Position numbers and translations under genes: made by a program. This document shows, piece by piece, positions 25,486 through 34,571 of a stretch of DNA of 64,000 nt. Under the pieces are notes generated by a model. That model made no database searches and was not told where the DNA came from. It was given only the letters and a program-made list of their open reading frames with translations. How positions within the stretch are numbered: position 1 is the first letter of the stretch; every line of letters starts with the position of its first letter. The DNA comes from Flavobacterium ajazii (GTDB lineage Bacteria > Bacteroidota > Bacteroidia > Flavobacteriales > Flavobacteriaceae). The stretch covers positions 124,001-188,000 of the forward strand of contig NZ_JAAEHL010000009.1 of NCBI RefSeq assembly GCF_010614725.1, in the 5' to 3' direction.

Positions 25486-26142
25486 TCAAATCCAAAAATA
25501 AATCTTTAAAGCAGCCGTAAAAATCACTAAACTTTTACTGAAACAGATTGTACGTCTGTTGAGTCTTTTCAGATGAGTTCTGAGAGTCAGATTCTTCCTT
25601 TCAATATGATTTGTTCCAAAACGCCTGACAGAATGCATTTCCTCATCAAGCAGATATCGATAATTTTTCAATCTGTCTGTAAATATCTTTTTGGCTTCTG
25701 ATAATTTCAGAGTTTCCAAAACACGGTTCAGCGTTTTATTGGTTCGTTTACCAACATTAAAACTCACAACTGCTTTAGAATTCTTTTCCAATGCATAAAC
25801 CAGCCACATATAATTTTTCTTGTGTCTGATATAAGTGCAAAGTTCATCAACTTCATAAATTTTGCCTCTGCTGATAATCGGCTTGACAATGTTTCTGGCA
25901 ATTGAGATGATTCTTTTCAATAGTGTTGTGGCTGAGATTTTAAGTATCCTTGCTGTACTTCTTATACCTAATCCCTCTTTGGTTAATTGAACAATCTTTT
26001 GATTAATATCTAATTTGTAAGCTTGATTTGTATAATTTTCTATAAAACGGTGAAAGCACATTTTACAATAATACTGCTGTTTATTGTTTTTTGTTCTCCC
26101 ATTTTTAATAACCTTTTTCTCTTCACATTTTGGACAATTCAT
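25486..26142 (-). CDS. IS1-family transposase (218 residues)
   Basis: An N-terminal zinc ribbon (CPKC at about 3-6 and CKMC near 26-29) and helix-turn-helix (GLGIRSTARILKISATTLL) precede a DDE domain. Acidic residues lie in YEVDELCTYI, FTDRLKNYRYLL and HIERKNLTLRTHLKRLNRRT, the pattern of IS1 transposases. The frame is single and intact, unlike the frameshifted InsAB of E. coli IS1, so the element may be functional. It lies just downstream of the Rhs toxin and immunity genes and truncates a coupled third gene. Confidence 0.9.
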   Translation of the reverse strand: MNCPKCEEKKVIKNGRTKNNKQQYYCKMCFHRFIENYTNQAYKLDINQKIVQLTKEGLGIRSTARILKISATTLLKRIISIARNIVKPIISRGKIYEVDELCTYIRHKKNYMWLVYALEKNSKAVVSFNVGKRTNKTLNRVLETLKLSEAKKIFTDRLKNYRYLLDEEMHSVRRFGTNHIERKNLTLRTHLKRLNRRTICFSKSLVIFTAALKIYFWI

Positions 26143-26215
26143 ACCATCACTAACTTTGGAACACTATGTCGCATTTTTACTCATTTTAGCTCATTTAAGG
26201 CAATATTAAAACAAA

Positions 26216-26241
26216 AAAGATGAGTATTAAAGCTCATCTTT
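26216..26241 (-). terminator. Hairpin in the IS1 leader
   Basis: AAAGATGAG (26216-26224) pairs with CTCATCTTT (26233-26241), with an A-run on one side and a T-rich tail on the other. On the minus strand it would stop read-through from the Rhs operon into the transposase gene, a known insulating feature of some IS elements. Confidence 0.55.
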
Positions 26242-26303
26242 AAATTATTTATTTCTAAAATTTGTTCAATTTCAAAAGGTTATAATTTCAAAATCTCATA
26301 TCA

Positions 26304-26432
26304 CTAACTTTGAAACACTACCGCAGTTAAACAAAACCAGATAGCTATTATGATTATAATTGAGGAAATATTAACCCACAAATATCCTTTAAAAATTATT
26401 TCGATACTTGATAATTCTTTTCTTTGATTCAT
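26304..26432 (-). pseudogene. Small membrane protein gene truncated by the IS1 element
   Basis: An ATG at 26432, only 2 nt after the immunity gene's stop, opens a frame reading MNQRKELSSIEIIFKGYLW followed by a membrane helix rich in Ile. After codon 37 it runs into the IS1 left end at 26322 and stops at 26304. No continuation is found on the other side of the transposase gene. The close spacing suggests it was the third gene of the toxin-immunity transcript. Its original function cannot be told; a second immunity or membrane partner is possible. Confidence 0.55.
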
Positions 26433-26434
26433 CA

Positions 26435-27049
26435 CTATATAACTTTAACCAATTCATCAAAATGTTGTTTCAAAACTTCTATTGAATTACTTTTTTGTTT
26501 ATCAACAATATTAAATTCATCTACAAACTCAATTTTTTTTATGAATCTCAAACTATTTTCTTCACCTATAACACTTTCCAGAACTATATCAGCAATTAAC
26601 ATTTGTTCTTCCTTAGTTGATGAATTCAAATTTCTAGTTTTGAATATTATGTCAAAAGTTCCATCCTTAAATTTGTATAAAACGTATTCCCAATCTTTCA
26701 CATCAAGAATTTTTTTAACATTAGATTCTTCATATAAAGTTAATTGAAAGTCCCAATTTTTAGAAGGCTTGTAATAGCAAAATTCCCAATTTTCAATTTT
26801 CGGTGCTAATTTAATGACTTTATTTGTTTCTGGAAGTAAATCAACATCTCCACCAGGTGAAATTATGAGCATATTTTCCTCAGTATCTCCTTCTCGAATT
26901 TCCCAGCTAAAATCTCCCAATGATAAAATCTTATGATCTAGTTTTGATATTAAATTATCAGATATATTTTCTGGAGCTAAATCAGTTTTATGTGTTGTAA
27001 ACCAACTCCAAAATTCATTAATTGTTTTTTCGTTATTTTCCATTTCCAT
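26435..27049 (-). CDS. Probable immunity protein for the Rhs toxin (204 residues)
   Basis: This acidic, soluble protein without a signal peptide overlaps the 3' end of the Rhs toxin gene by 17 nt. Its ATG lies within the toxin's last codons, so the two are translationally coupled. It contains segments such as WSWFTTHKTDLAPE, ENMLIISPGGDVDLLPE and DWEYVLYKFKDGTFDIIFKTRN. I recognise no named immunity family, but the position immediately after a polymorphic toxin tip is the classic one for a cognate immunity gene. Cytoplasmic action is expected. An alternative start at 27043 would shorten it by two codons. Confidence 0.7.
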   Translation of the reverse strand: MEMENNEKTINEFWSWFTTHKTDLAPENISDNLISKLDHKILSLGDFSWEIREGDTEENMLIISPGGDVDLLPETNKVIKLAPKIENWEFCYYKPSKNWDFQLTLYEESNVKKILDVKDWEYVLYKFKDGTFDIIFKTRNLNSSTKEEQMLIADIVLESVIGEENSLRFIKKIEFVDEFNIVDKQKSNSIEVLKQHFDELVKVI

Positions 27050-30000
27050 ACTTCTTTTTTAATGCCTCCATTCTCTTTGGCGAGGCTTCATTTCTCTTAT
27101 TATCTAATTTAGTTACTCCCCCATGTTCATCAATTGCCTTCTGTTCTTTATAGGCTCCCTGTCCTGGCTTGTTTGGGTCATATCTATCAATTATTTCTGC
27201 ATCCGTTCTATCTCTTCCATCTTTTGCACCTTCACCTCTTTTAGCTGGTGATGATTGCTTTGTCCTTCCAATATACGGTTTTCCACTTTCTGTTTTCTCC
27301 CCTGGCACTTTGTATATTTTCCCTGTTTCCTTAGAAGCATTCGAAAGTTTATGTAAAGCTGATGCGTCTCTTACTACGGGAATTGTCGATAAAATTACTG
27401 TATTTTTTGCTCCTTTCGCTTCACCCATTCTTTTTCCATCCATAGGGTCTCTCGTAGGTGCCATAACAGGCTCAGGAGTCAGCAAATAAATTGCTAATGC
27501 TATAATAGGACAAATTGGACATCTACCATCTGGGTCATTAAAATTTACAGGGTTATTATAGCCATACTCATAAGGATTTAGATTATCAGGATTGTAAATT
27601 CCACCACCTGTATCAATTTTTGTAATTATTGATTCATAAACTTCATCTTCATCATCCCCGTCTACTTTATTGTGGTCAAAGGTAAATTTTAAATCATTTA
27701 ATAGTGGGTCAGGATTAATCCATCTTCCAATTGCAGGGTCATAATTGCGCCAACCATAGTCGTAGAAACCAAGCCCCAGTTCATCTTGGAACTCTTTCGA
27801 ACTATACTTGAACTTATTATTCGTAGGCGTATAATCATTATACCCTTTATGTTTTAAACCAAAAGGATAATAATTATTTTCTTCAATAATCTCAAGAACG
27901 TGGGTTATCGGGTTCTGTGCGTAGCTTAGTCGGATGTTTCCTAAATGATCTTTGTACTGGAACACATACGAAAGTACATTGTTCTCGTTTTTAACATAGC
28001 CTTCTGCTGTGGGGAAAAACTCCAAGACACTGTTCTTGTACTGATAGCCTCCTAAATACTGCGTCGTGGCGGTTACAGTTCCTTCTTTTACAATTTTCTC
28101 CAGTTTCTGCCCTGCTGCATTGTAAATATACTCAATTGTGTTTCCGGTGCCAAAAATTATTTTTTTCGGCAGATTGAGGTGGTTATAACTAATGGTGGTG
28201 ATGTTTTTGTTTTTATCGGTTATCAAATTGCCATTATCATCATAGCTATAATCATCCCCCGTTTTATTAACATCATTAAAACCACTGGTATTGTTACTGC
28301 TGTCGCTTACTTTGCTTAAACGATTTGAATTGGTCGTATACGTATAACCTAAGTTATCAATTTCTATAGGCTGGATCTGAGGGTCGGTATCTCCGTTTCG
28401 CACAAGAGACAAAATGTTTCCGTTTTTGTCATACGTCAGGCTTTCATTATAAGCATTGGTCGTCAGGCTGTTTTTTTCGTAAACTGCGTTTTTTAGCCTG
28501 TTCAGTTTATCGTATTGGTATCCGTAAGCCCTTTCTGTGGCATCTGATGCCGTTTTCCAGAAAGTCTCTGAAATATTGCCATTGTACAAGGCATTGACAT
28601 CGGTAATCCCTGTTTGTGTGGCATTATAATTTATCTTAAAGGCAAACTGGTCAACAGGATCTGTTCCCTGCTGCAAATTATCAATTTTATTGATTCCTGT
28701 AAGCCAGCCTCTGATATTGTAACTAAAATCAACCTTCTGCAATGGGTTTCCTGTACTGTTGCCCACTTTTTTGCTTTCAAGCTGTCCTAAGGCATCGTAC
28801 TTATTGTCAGCCATAAGCTGTACAGTACCCCCATTAATCTGATGGGTATGAGTCAGCAGACGATCCTGAGCCGAATAAGTAAACTCCTCTCTAACGGTAA
28901 TTTCTGCAGCTGCTGATGTGTATTTATGTTTTGTAACTGTATATTGGGCTTTCCCAACAAAATCGAGCTTGCTGTCTGAATAGGTATAACCGCCTAAATG
29001 ATTCTGGGTATAGATCCTGATTGGCCTACCCTTGTCATCGTAGAAAGTGGTACCGGTCTCTCCCGCTGTAGAAGACGGTATCGTAATAGCCCTTGTCCAG
29101 CTTCCGGTAGCCAGCGTTTTTACATTGACCAAAACCGTTTGTCCTTCGATATCTGTAGGTACGGAAGGAGCATTGGGATACACATAATTATCATAATAGT
29201 TAACCGTTAACAATTTAAAACTCGTCGGGGCTACAGCATTGCTGTAATTCGCACTTATACCGTCAATAGAGCCTGAGGTTTGTTTAGTTTCAAATAAAAC
29301 GGTTGCTGAGTTTTGCGCTGTCTGCAGCGTATTTCTTGCCGCAGCATTGCAGGTGGTGTTGTTCCAGCCTGTATAAACCGGTCTTCCAAAAACATCATAT
29401 TTTGTAATAATCCATCCAACAGCGGTCTCATCTTTAAAGGGCGATACCGCAGGGCCTGTTGCTACCGGCCTGTCGAGTTTGTCATAGACAATAAATTCCC
29501 ATTGTTTGCCCGGAAGTTTTTTCTCGACTAAACGATTGCGGTCATCGTATTTATACTGATAGCACAAGCCGTCTAATATCTCCTGGCTAATAGTCCCTTC
29601 TGCTTTTGGAGGAATTACATAAGTCAGGTTTCCGTAAATATCGTAGACATAATAGGTATCATGTTTTGAATTCAGATCATATGTTCTTTTTAAAATGACC
29701 TGACCTTCCTTATTTTTAAATTCAACGGTTGAACCGGAAGTTTCTGACGGATTTGCTGCCGTATTTTCATCATAGGTAATATTCTTATACAATTCGTTTT
29801 TTGCATAATATCCTGCATCTGTAAAAGCAATTTGATATAAACCTGAACCGGAATCCCAGCTTGCCGTTGCCTTATATAACTTTACCTCCTCAGCTGTATT
29901 GGTTTGATAATCCAGTTTGATTTCGTGGCCATTGTTCATTTCCCATGAAGCTCCCGGAGCTGCTTGTTTTTGAACCCTGTTTAGCGGGGAAGATTCAAAC

Positions 30001-30413
30001 AATTTTTGAGAAAAAGGGGTTGAAGTATTATCATATTCTGGTTTATTATAAAAAGTGGTTACATCATTCAGGGCTGTCGCTGCATCTATTCTCAAATAGC
30101 TGCTGCCCCCATTTGCAACAGCATAGGGCAAATATTCTTTTTCCTGACGCCCAAACGGGTCATATTCTATCGGAGTTACAATATTCTCGCCATTCGCGCC
30201 CTGATTGATTGATATGGTCTGTACCGGACGTCCCAAACCATCAAAATAAGTGACATTTTGTGTTACCTGATCTTTGGTGAGTGTAGTAAGTTCTGCAGTC
30301 TTGACTGCTTTTTTTGGCGCCACTGTATAAATAAAGTTATCATCGCTAAAAGTCTGAGACTGTAAGCTCATAACTGTAAATGATAACAAAATCAATAGTA
30401 TATATTTTTTCAT
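27033..30413 (-). CDS. Rhs/YD-repeat polymorphic toxin with GIY-YIG-like C-terminal tip
   Basis: After a signal peptide (about 1-20) comes a DUF6443-type start (NVTYFDGLGRPVQTISINQG), then YD repeats through about 800. The Rhs core follows (YYPFGLKHKGYN, KEFQDELGLGFYDYGWRNYDP, GRWINPDP), ending near residue 903. After NPVNFNDPDGRCP the tip diverges. Its last 96 residues contain GKIYKV (Tyr1034), SGKPYIGRTKQ (Tyr1047), KRGEG (Arg1059), YKEQKAID (Glu1090) and DNKRN (Asn1105), fitting the order of GIY-YIG nuclease active residues. DNA cleavage in target cells is therefore inferred. The immunity gene overlaps its stop. Delivery is probably after secretion and release of the tip. Confidence 0.82.
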   Translation of the reverse strand: MKKYILLILLSFTVMSLQSQTFSDDNFIYTVAPKKAVKTAELTTLTKDQVTQNVTYFDGLGRPVQTISINQGANGENIVTPIEYDPFGRQEKEYLPYAVANGGSSYLRIDAATALNDVTTFYNKPEYDNTSTPFSQKLFESSPLNRVQKQAAPGASWEMNNGHEIKLDYQTNTAEEVKLYKATASWDSGSGLYQIAFTDAGYYAKNELYKNITYDENTAANPSETSGSTVEFKNKEGQVILKRTYDLNSKHDTYYVYDIYGNLTYVIPPKAEGTISQEILDGLCYQYKYDDRNRLVEKKLPGKQWEFIVYDKLDRPVATGPAVSPFKDETAVGWIITKYDVFGRPVYTGWNNTTCNAAARNTLQTAQNSATVLFETKQTSGSIDGISANYSNAVAPTSFKLLTVNYYDNYVYPNAPSVPTDIEGQTVLVNVKTLATGSWTRAITIPSSTAGETGTTFYDDKGRPIRIYTQNHLGGYTYSDSKLDFVGKAQYTVTKHKYTSAAAEITVREEFTYSAQDRLLTHTHQINGGTVQLMADNKYDALGQLESKKVGNSTGNPLQKVDFSYNIRGWLTGINKIDNLQQGTDPVDQFAFKINYNATQTGITDVNALYNGNISETFWKTASDATERAYGYQYDKLNRLKNAVYEKNSLTTNAYNESLTYDKNGNILSLVRNGDTDPQIQPIEIDNLGYTYTTNSNRLSKVSDSSNNTSGFNDVNKTGDDYSYDDNGNLITDKNKNITTISYNHLNLPKKIIFGTGNTIEYIYNAAGQKLEKIVKEGTVTATTQYLGGYQYKNSVLEFFPTAEGYVKNENNVLSYVFQYKDHLGNIRLSYAQNPITHVLEIIEENNYYPFGLKHKGYNDYTPTNNKFKYSSKEFQDELGLGFYDYGWRNYDPAIGRWINPDPLLNDLKFTFDHNKVDGDDEDEVYESIITKIDTGGGIYNPDNLNPYEYGYNNPVNFNDPDGRCPICPIIALAIYLLTPEPVMAPTRDPMDGKRMGEAKGAKNTVILSTIPVVRDASALHKLSNASKETGKIYKVPGEKTESGKPYIGRTKQSSPAKRGEGAKDGRDRTDAEIIDRYDPNKPGQGAYKEQKAIDEHGGVTKLDNKRNEASPKRMEALKKKYGNGK

Positions 30414-30507
30414 GTAGTATTATTAAAATTTAATAAAGCTTGTTCATCAGCTTATTGACAATGATTTTATTTGATAATCAAATTTTATTCTATTGCATAA
30501 TATATCT

Positions 30508-33500
30508 CTAAGGCTCTGTAGCAGTAGTACAATTTATGGTTATTACTTCTGAACCCGTTTTTGTAAAGGTTGGAGAAGTTACAGAACTGCCAGTTCGAAT
30601 AAGTGTATTATACAATACTCCCCTGACTGAACTTGAAATAACGATACCCTTATAATAAGTACTTGACGCACTTACCATCACATAAAAAGTATCCCCTGTC
30701 GCCAGTGTCCCGCTCGAGGTACCCGATGTTGATCTGGTTAAATAACTCGAACCATTTTTGTACATATAGCTGGTTCCCGATTCTCTCTCGAAATTCAAAG
30801 TACAGGTATTGGATACTGGGGCAGATGCGGTTGTCATTGATACCGCCGAACTTAAAGTACTATTGCCAGAGGCATTAACAGCCATCACCTGGATACTATA
30901 AGTCGTTGAGGCCGTTAATCCAGATAATGAACCTGTGTTGGTTGCCGAAGTTGTCCCGGTATCTGTTCCGTTTTTATATATTTTATAGCTTGTCGCTCCT
31001 GAAACTGCTGTCCATGAAAAATTTAATGATGAAGCCGTAGCACTGGTAAATGTTAATCCTGTAGGTGCAGCTGGCGGTGGTATACTACAGGTTCCGTTGG
31101 TGTTGGCATACGCCTGTCCATCCGTATTGAACCTCGTAAGTCCTTTTGAATCTGCATCAGCTTGTGAAACTATAGAGGTTTCGACCCCTTCTGCCTGATT
31201 ATACGTTACACTTGACCCAACTTCTCCGGATGCGCAGTTGTTTCTTGTAAAAGAACCACTTCTGGCAATACTTTTATACACAGTTCCACTTGCAAAATTA
31301 ATATCACAGTCAATTTGCTGACCTTTATAATTATAACAGTATTTCTGAAGGACGTTAAGATCTTTATCCTTTACAAACTGTAATCTACCAAGAGCATCAT
31401 ATTCGTAGTAGGAAACATTTCCTCTCGGATCGGTTATACTGGTTACTCCTATCAGAGGGTCATAAGTATATGTAGAGATAAAAGCATTGGGTAATGTAGC
31501 CCGAAAAGTGTCTAAAGCATTTCGGAACAATTGCTCTTTACAGCTCGCTGACACACAATTATCATTATCTGCATCTGAAAGAGACTGTAAATTTGTTATT
31601 GTCCCCACCGGAATTGAGCTATAAACTGCATTTTCTATTTTGGCCACAGGCTGTGTTTTGTTATAACCCCAGATTATAGATACAGGCATCCCGCTTTCTA
31701 ATGTATACTGCAAAATGTTTCCTTTGTCGTCATATTGATCATAAGTAACTTTTTTGTCTTTTGTACTATCAATTGCATCTGCTCCTTTGTTAGCATAGAC
31801 ATATTTGGGAAGCAATAAATTTGAAGTTGAAGCATCTTTTGCGTAAACTGTTTTTTGATCGGATAACTTGTTTGTATTATAACTTCTTACCGCTAAAGGT
31901 GTTCCAATCCTGTTTTTACTGATTAGTTCACTCACAAATGACTCACCTGACATTTCAGAATCTGTTGGATACAAATATTTGGTTTCGAGCGTTTCGCCTT
32001 TTGAATTGACCACTTTTTTGCTTTTGAGCAAAGTCAGATTTAAATCATAATCAAATGTTGTTGACTGAACTATGGAATCATTTGCATAATAATTGATGTT
32101 TTCTTCTTTTTGCAGCATATAATTTCTGGGCTGATATCTAAACCATGCTGCCTGAAAATCTAAAAGAGGTCTTGGATACTGCATTGCACACCCTGAGCCA
32201 GAACTTCCTCCTCCAGAAAAATTAGCCCTTGTTTCACGAACAATTTTAGAATTCAAAACATATAAAAATTTATCATTATTAGGAGGAACTAAAGAATTTA
32301 TATAATCATTTTGTTGCTTTGCAACTTTAGTATTATTCTCATTTTTAATTATTTTTTTATCTAATAATCCTATAGTAAAATAAACTTGCTCATCCTGTAA
32401 TGAATTTGACACTTCTTCCCCATGATAATAAAAAATTGTTTTTCCATTACTGACTGACAGATTATTTTTGTCCTTGCCAGAATCTGTTTTTTCAACAATT
32501 TTATAAACTACCGGACTGCCTCTGAAATTAGATAATGGCAAAACACTTGTGAAATTATAAAAGTCTCTTCTGACATAAATTGATGGAGAACAATTTAAAC
32601 TATTCTGAATATGATATCCTGAGTAAAACTTCGGTTTTTGGAGCATTAGTCCGGTGCTTTTACCATCCTGTGAATAATTATAGGCAGTTGTAATACATGA
32701 ACCGTTAAAGTCACAATTTTTGACCTGCTTTACTCTTAATCCTCCAACTGTCTGAGTGATAAAGTCAGGAAGCTGTTCAGCAGATATACTAATTCTGGCT
32801 CTTGATCCAATATCTGAAATCGCTTTTAAACGATATGTACCCGGAACACTAATTGTTATATCGGTTATTGTACCGCTAAAACTTGTAGTTTGCGGAATCC
32901 AATTCCCTTCTGGCAACCATGTTTTACTATATGTGAAAAGAGAATTTGTTTCAGCATCACCATCTTTTAAAAATAAGACTTTTGTATATCTCTGATCCTG
33001 ATATTCACTGCCTACTGGCATTTGGAAATCAGGCTGATTCGCAACATAGTAGTTAAGCTCTATTTTTGCAGGAACTTTAGTTATAACAATTGTTTGTTCC
33101 GAAGTTATTCCGTCCTGAACTAAAGTTTGTGCAGCTGCAGAAATCGTAGCAGTTTCATCTGCATCATAAGGAAAATTATAGGCACCCGAATTTAAATAAA
33201 TAAAATTCGGCTCGTATTCTATAGTCGAATATCCTTTGGTCTGATAGGTTACTTTTGTTAATGCTCCAATTTTGGTACTTGCAAAATCTGGTTTTAATTG
33301 TGGATTATTATCAGGATCAATAGTTCCGCCAACAGTTGCCGGTCTGCCATTTTGGTTATAATACCCCCACAAATCTTTTTTTGCATAATCACTGTCATCA
33401 GCCATTACCGGATATGGTGTACTCATATCATATTCCATCTCGTTTATAACCTGTCCATTAAAAGCAACGTTTAACAGGTTTGTTCTTTTTCCAGTCCATC

Positions 33501-34545
33501 CAGAATAAACAAAATCATAACTTTTAATTGTTGTAGCTGATTTATCCTTAACTGATAAATTACTTATTACAGCTATTCCAGGTTCCGCAGAATTATTATT
33601 ATACTGCAATTCAATGGTGTAATCGTTTGTTATAATCTTCTTTAATTTATTGGTATCTAAAATTGTATATGTTTTATTAGTATTTAATAATTGGCTTTGA
33701 TTGGTGAGATATTGAGTGCTGTTTAGTGTCAAGGTCTGAGAGACATTGATATCATTATAACTATCCGTAACAGTATCGTATTCGAATATAATTTTATTAG
33801 TACTGGTAGGGAAATTGATTTCTCTCAATAAAAAGGATGAAATATATTCAGATGATTCTGCTCCTAATGATTTAGTTGTATTTTGTACTATATCAAAAAT
33901 ATAATTAACTCCTTTATCATCTGTTATAGTGAAGCCACTATATGAATAGCCTGAAACTTTATAATTGGAATTTTTTAAGAAAATAGGATTATTGTCTTTG
34001 TCTAAGTAAAAGCTACAATTAAGATTTCCGGCATTTACATTATATTTATCAGGTTCTCCATCGAATACTCCATTGCTGACCGATTCTAAGTACTGAGTAA
34101 TTGTTGTCAGTCCAGATGAAGAAATATAATCATCATATGGTGGAAGTTTATTTACATATTTATATACCCATTCCTTTTGGTATTCACGATTTGTATCATC
34201 TAGCCCATTAATAGAATGCAGTATTGAGCCTCCAATATTAAATGTCCAGCCCACTCCGGCATATCCGGGTGCTTCATCCAATAAAAGCCCTGAGTAATTA
34301 TAGGACAGATTAATAGGCATTGAAAAATCGCCTTCTTTTATTTCAAAAATAGGAATCGTATAATTCATTCTCCCTGTCGAAATATCAATCGGGATTTCTC
34401 CCACTTTAGAAATTGAAGCAGCCTGAGGTGAAGCAACATTAATATTTGGAATATGAGATTTTAATGCATCTGCTTCCTGTGATTTTACCTTTTGAGAATT
34501 GATTAATAAAATAATGATATAAAAAATAAGAGCGTATTGTTTCAT
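30508..34545 (-). CDS. Rhs-like YD-repeat surface protein with DUF5977 and fibronectin type III domains
   Basis: The start at 34545 gives a signal peptide (MKQYALIFYIIILLINSQKV) and 1345 residues. An in-frame ATG at 34584 would overlap the upstream gene but hides the signal. The N-terminal region (GRMNYTIPIFEIKEGDFSM, APGYAGVGWTFNIGGSI) is the common start of SpvB/Rhs-like proteins in Flavobacteria. YD repeats (DPRGNVSYYEYDALGRLQFV) lead to a DUF5977 repeat (SGSFTRNNCASGEVGSSVTY). A fibronectin III domain (APTGLTFTSATASSLNFSW) and a beta-rich tail end the protein. It lacks a toxin tip and probably supports assembly or display for the shorter Rhs toxin downstream. Confidence 0.82.
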   Translation of the reverse strand: MKQYALIFYIIILLINSQKVKSQEADALKSHIPNINVASPQAASISKVGEIPIDISTGRMNYTIPIFEIKEGDFSMPINLSYNYSGLLLDEAPGYAGVGWTFNIGGSILHSINGLDDTNREYQKEWVYKYVNKLPPYDDYISSSGLTTITQYLESVSNGVFDGEPDKYNVNAGNLNCSFYLDKDNNPIFLKNSNYKVSGYSYSGFTITDDKGVNYIFDIVQNTTKSLGAESSEYISSFLLREINFPTSTNKIIFEYDTVTDSYNDINVSQTLTLNSTQYLTNQSQLLNTNKTYTILDTNKLKKIITNDYTIELQYNNNSAEPGIAVISNLSVKDKSATTIKSYDFVYSGWTGKRTNLLNVAFNGQVINEMEYDMSTPYPVMADDSDYAKKDLWGYYNQNGRPATVGGTIDPDNNPQLKPDFASTKIGALTKVTYQTKGYSTIEYEPNFIYLNSGAYNFPYDADETATISAAAQTLVQDGITSEQTIVITKVPAKIELNYYVANQPDFQMPVGSEYQDQRYTKVLFLKDGDAETNSLFTYSKTWLPEGNWIPQTTSFSGTITDITISVPGTYRLKAISDIGSRARISISAEQLPDFITQTVGGLRVKQVKNCDFNGSCITTAYNYSQDGKSTGLMLQKPKFYSGYHIQNSLNCSPSIYVRRDFYNFTSVLPLSNFRGSPVVYKIVEKTDSGKDKNNLSVSNGKTIFYYHGEEVSNSLQDEQVYFTIGLLDKKIIKNENNTKVAKQQNDYINSLVPPNNDKFLYVLNSKIVRETRANFSGGGSSGSGCAMQYPRPLLDFQAAWFRYQPRNYMLQKEENINYYANDSIVQSTTFDYDLNLTLLKSKKVVNSKGETLETKYLYPTDSEMSGESFVSELISKNRIGTPLAVRSYNTNKLSDQKTVYAKDASTSNLLLPKYVYANKGADAIDSTKDKKVTYDQYDDKGNILQYTLESGMPVSIIWGYNKTQPVAKIENAVYSSIPVGTITNLQSLSDADNDNCVSASCKEQLFRNALDTFRATLPNAFISTYTYDPLIGVTSITDPRGNVSYYEYDALGRLQFVKDKDLNVLQKYCYNYKGQQIDCDINFASGTVYKSIARSGSFTRNNCASGEVGSSVTYNQAEGVETSIVSQADADSKGLTRFNTDGQAYANTNGTCSIPPPAAPTGLTFTSATASSLNFSWTAVSGATSYKIYKNGTDTGTTSATNTGSLSGLTASTTYSIQVMAVNASGNSTLSSAVSMTTASAPVSNTCTLNFERESGTSYMYKNGSSYLTRSTSGTSSGTLATGDTFYVMVSASSTYYKGIVISSSVRGVLYNTLIRTGSSVTSPTFTKTGSEVITINCTTATEP

Positions 34546-34571
34546 CGGTGTTTTATGTCTGTTTTCTTTAT

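Larger units (their letters stand above)
25486..26322 (-). mobile_element. IS1-family insertion sequence (left end clear, right end not located)
   Basis: On the minus strand the left end begins GGTAGTGTTTCAAAGTTAG at 26322, recognisably related to IS1 left ends (GGTGATGCTGCCAACTTAC). It interrupts a small gene. A second copy of the same end, TAGTGTTCCAAAGTTAGTGAT, sits at 26147-26167, just before the transposase ATG, leaving a 155-nt leader with a hairpin at 26216-26241. The right end is unclear. A weak match (TTCAAAGT at 25382-25389) is the only candidate, and no target duplication was found. Confidence 0.7.
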
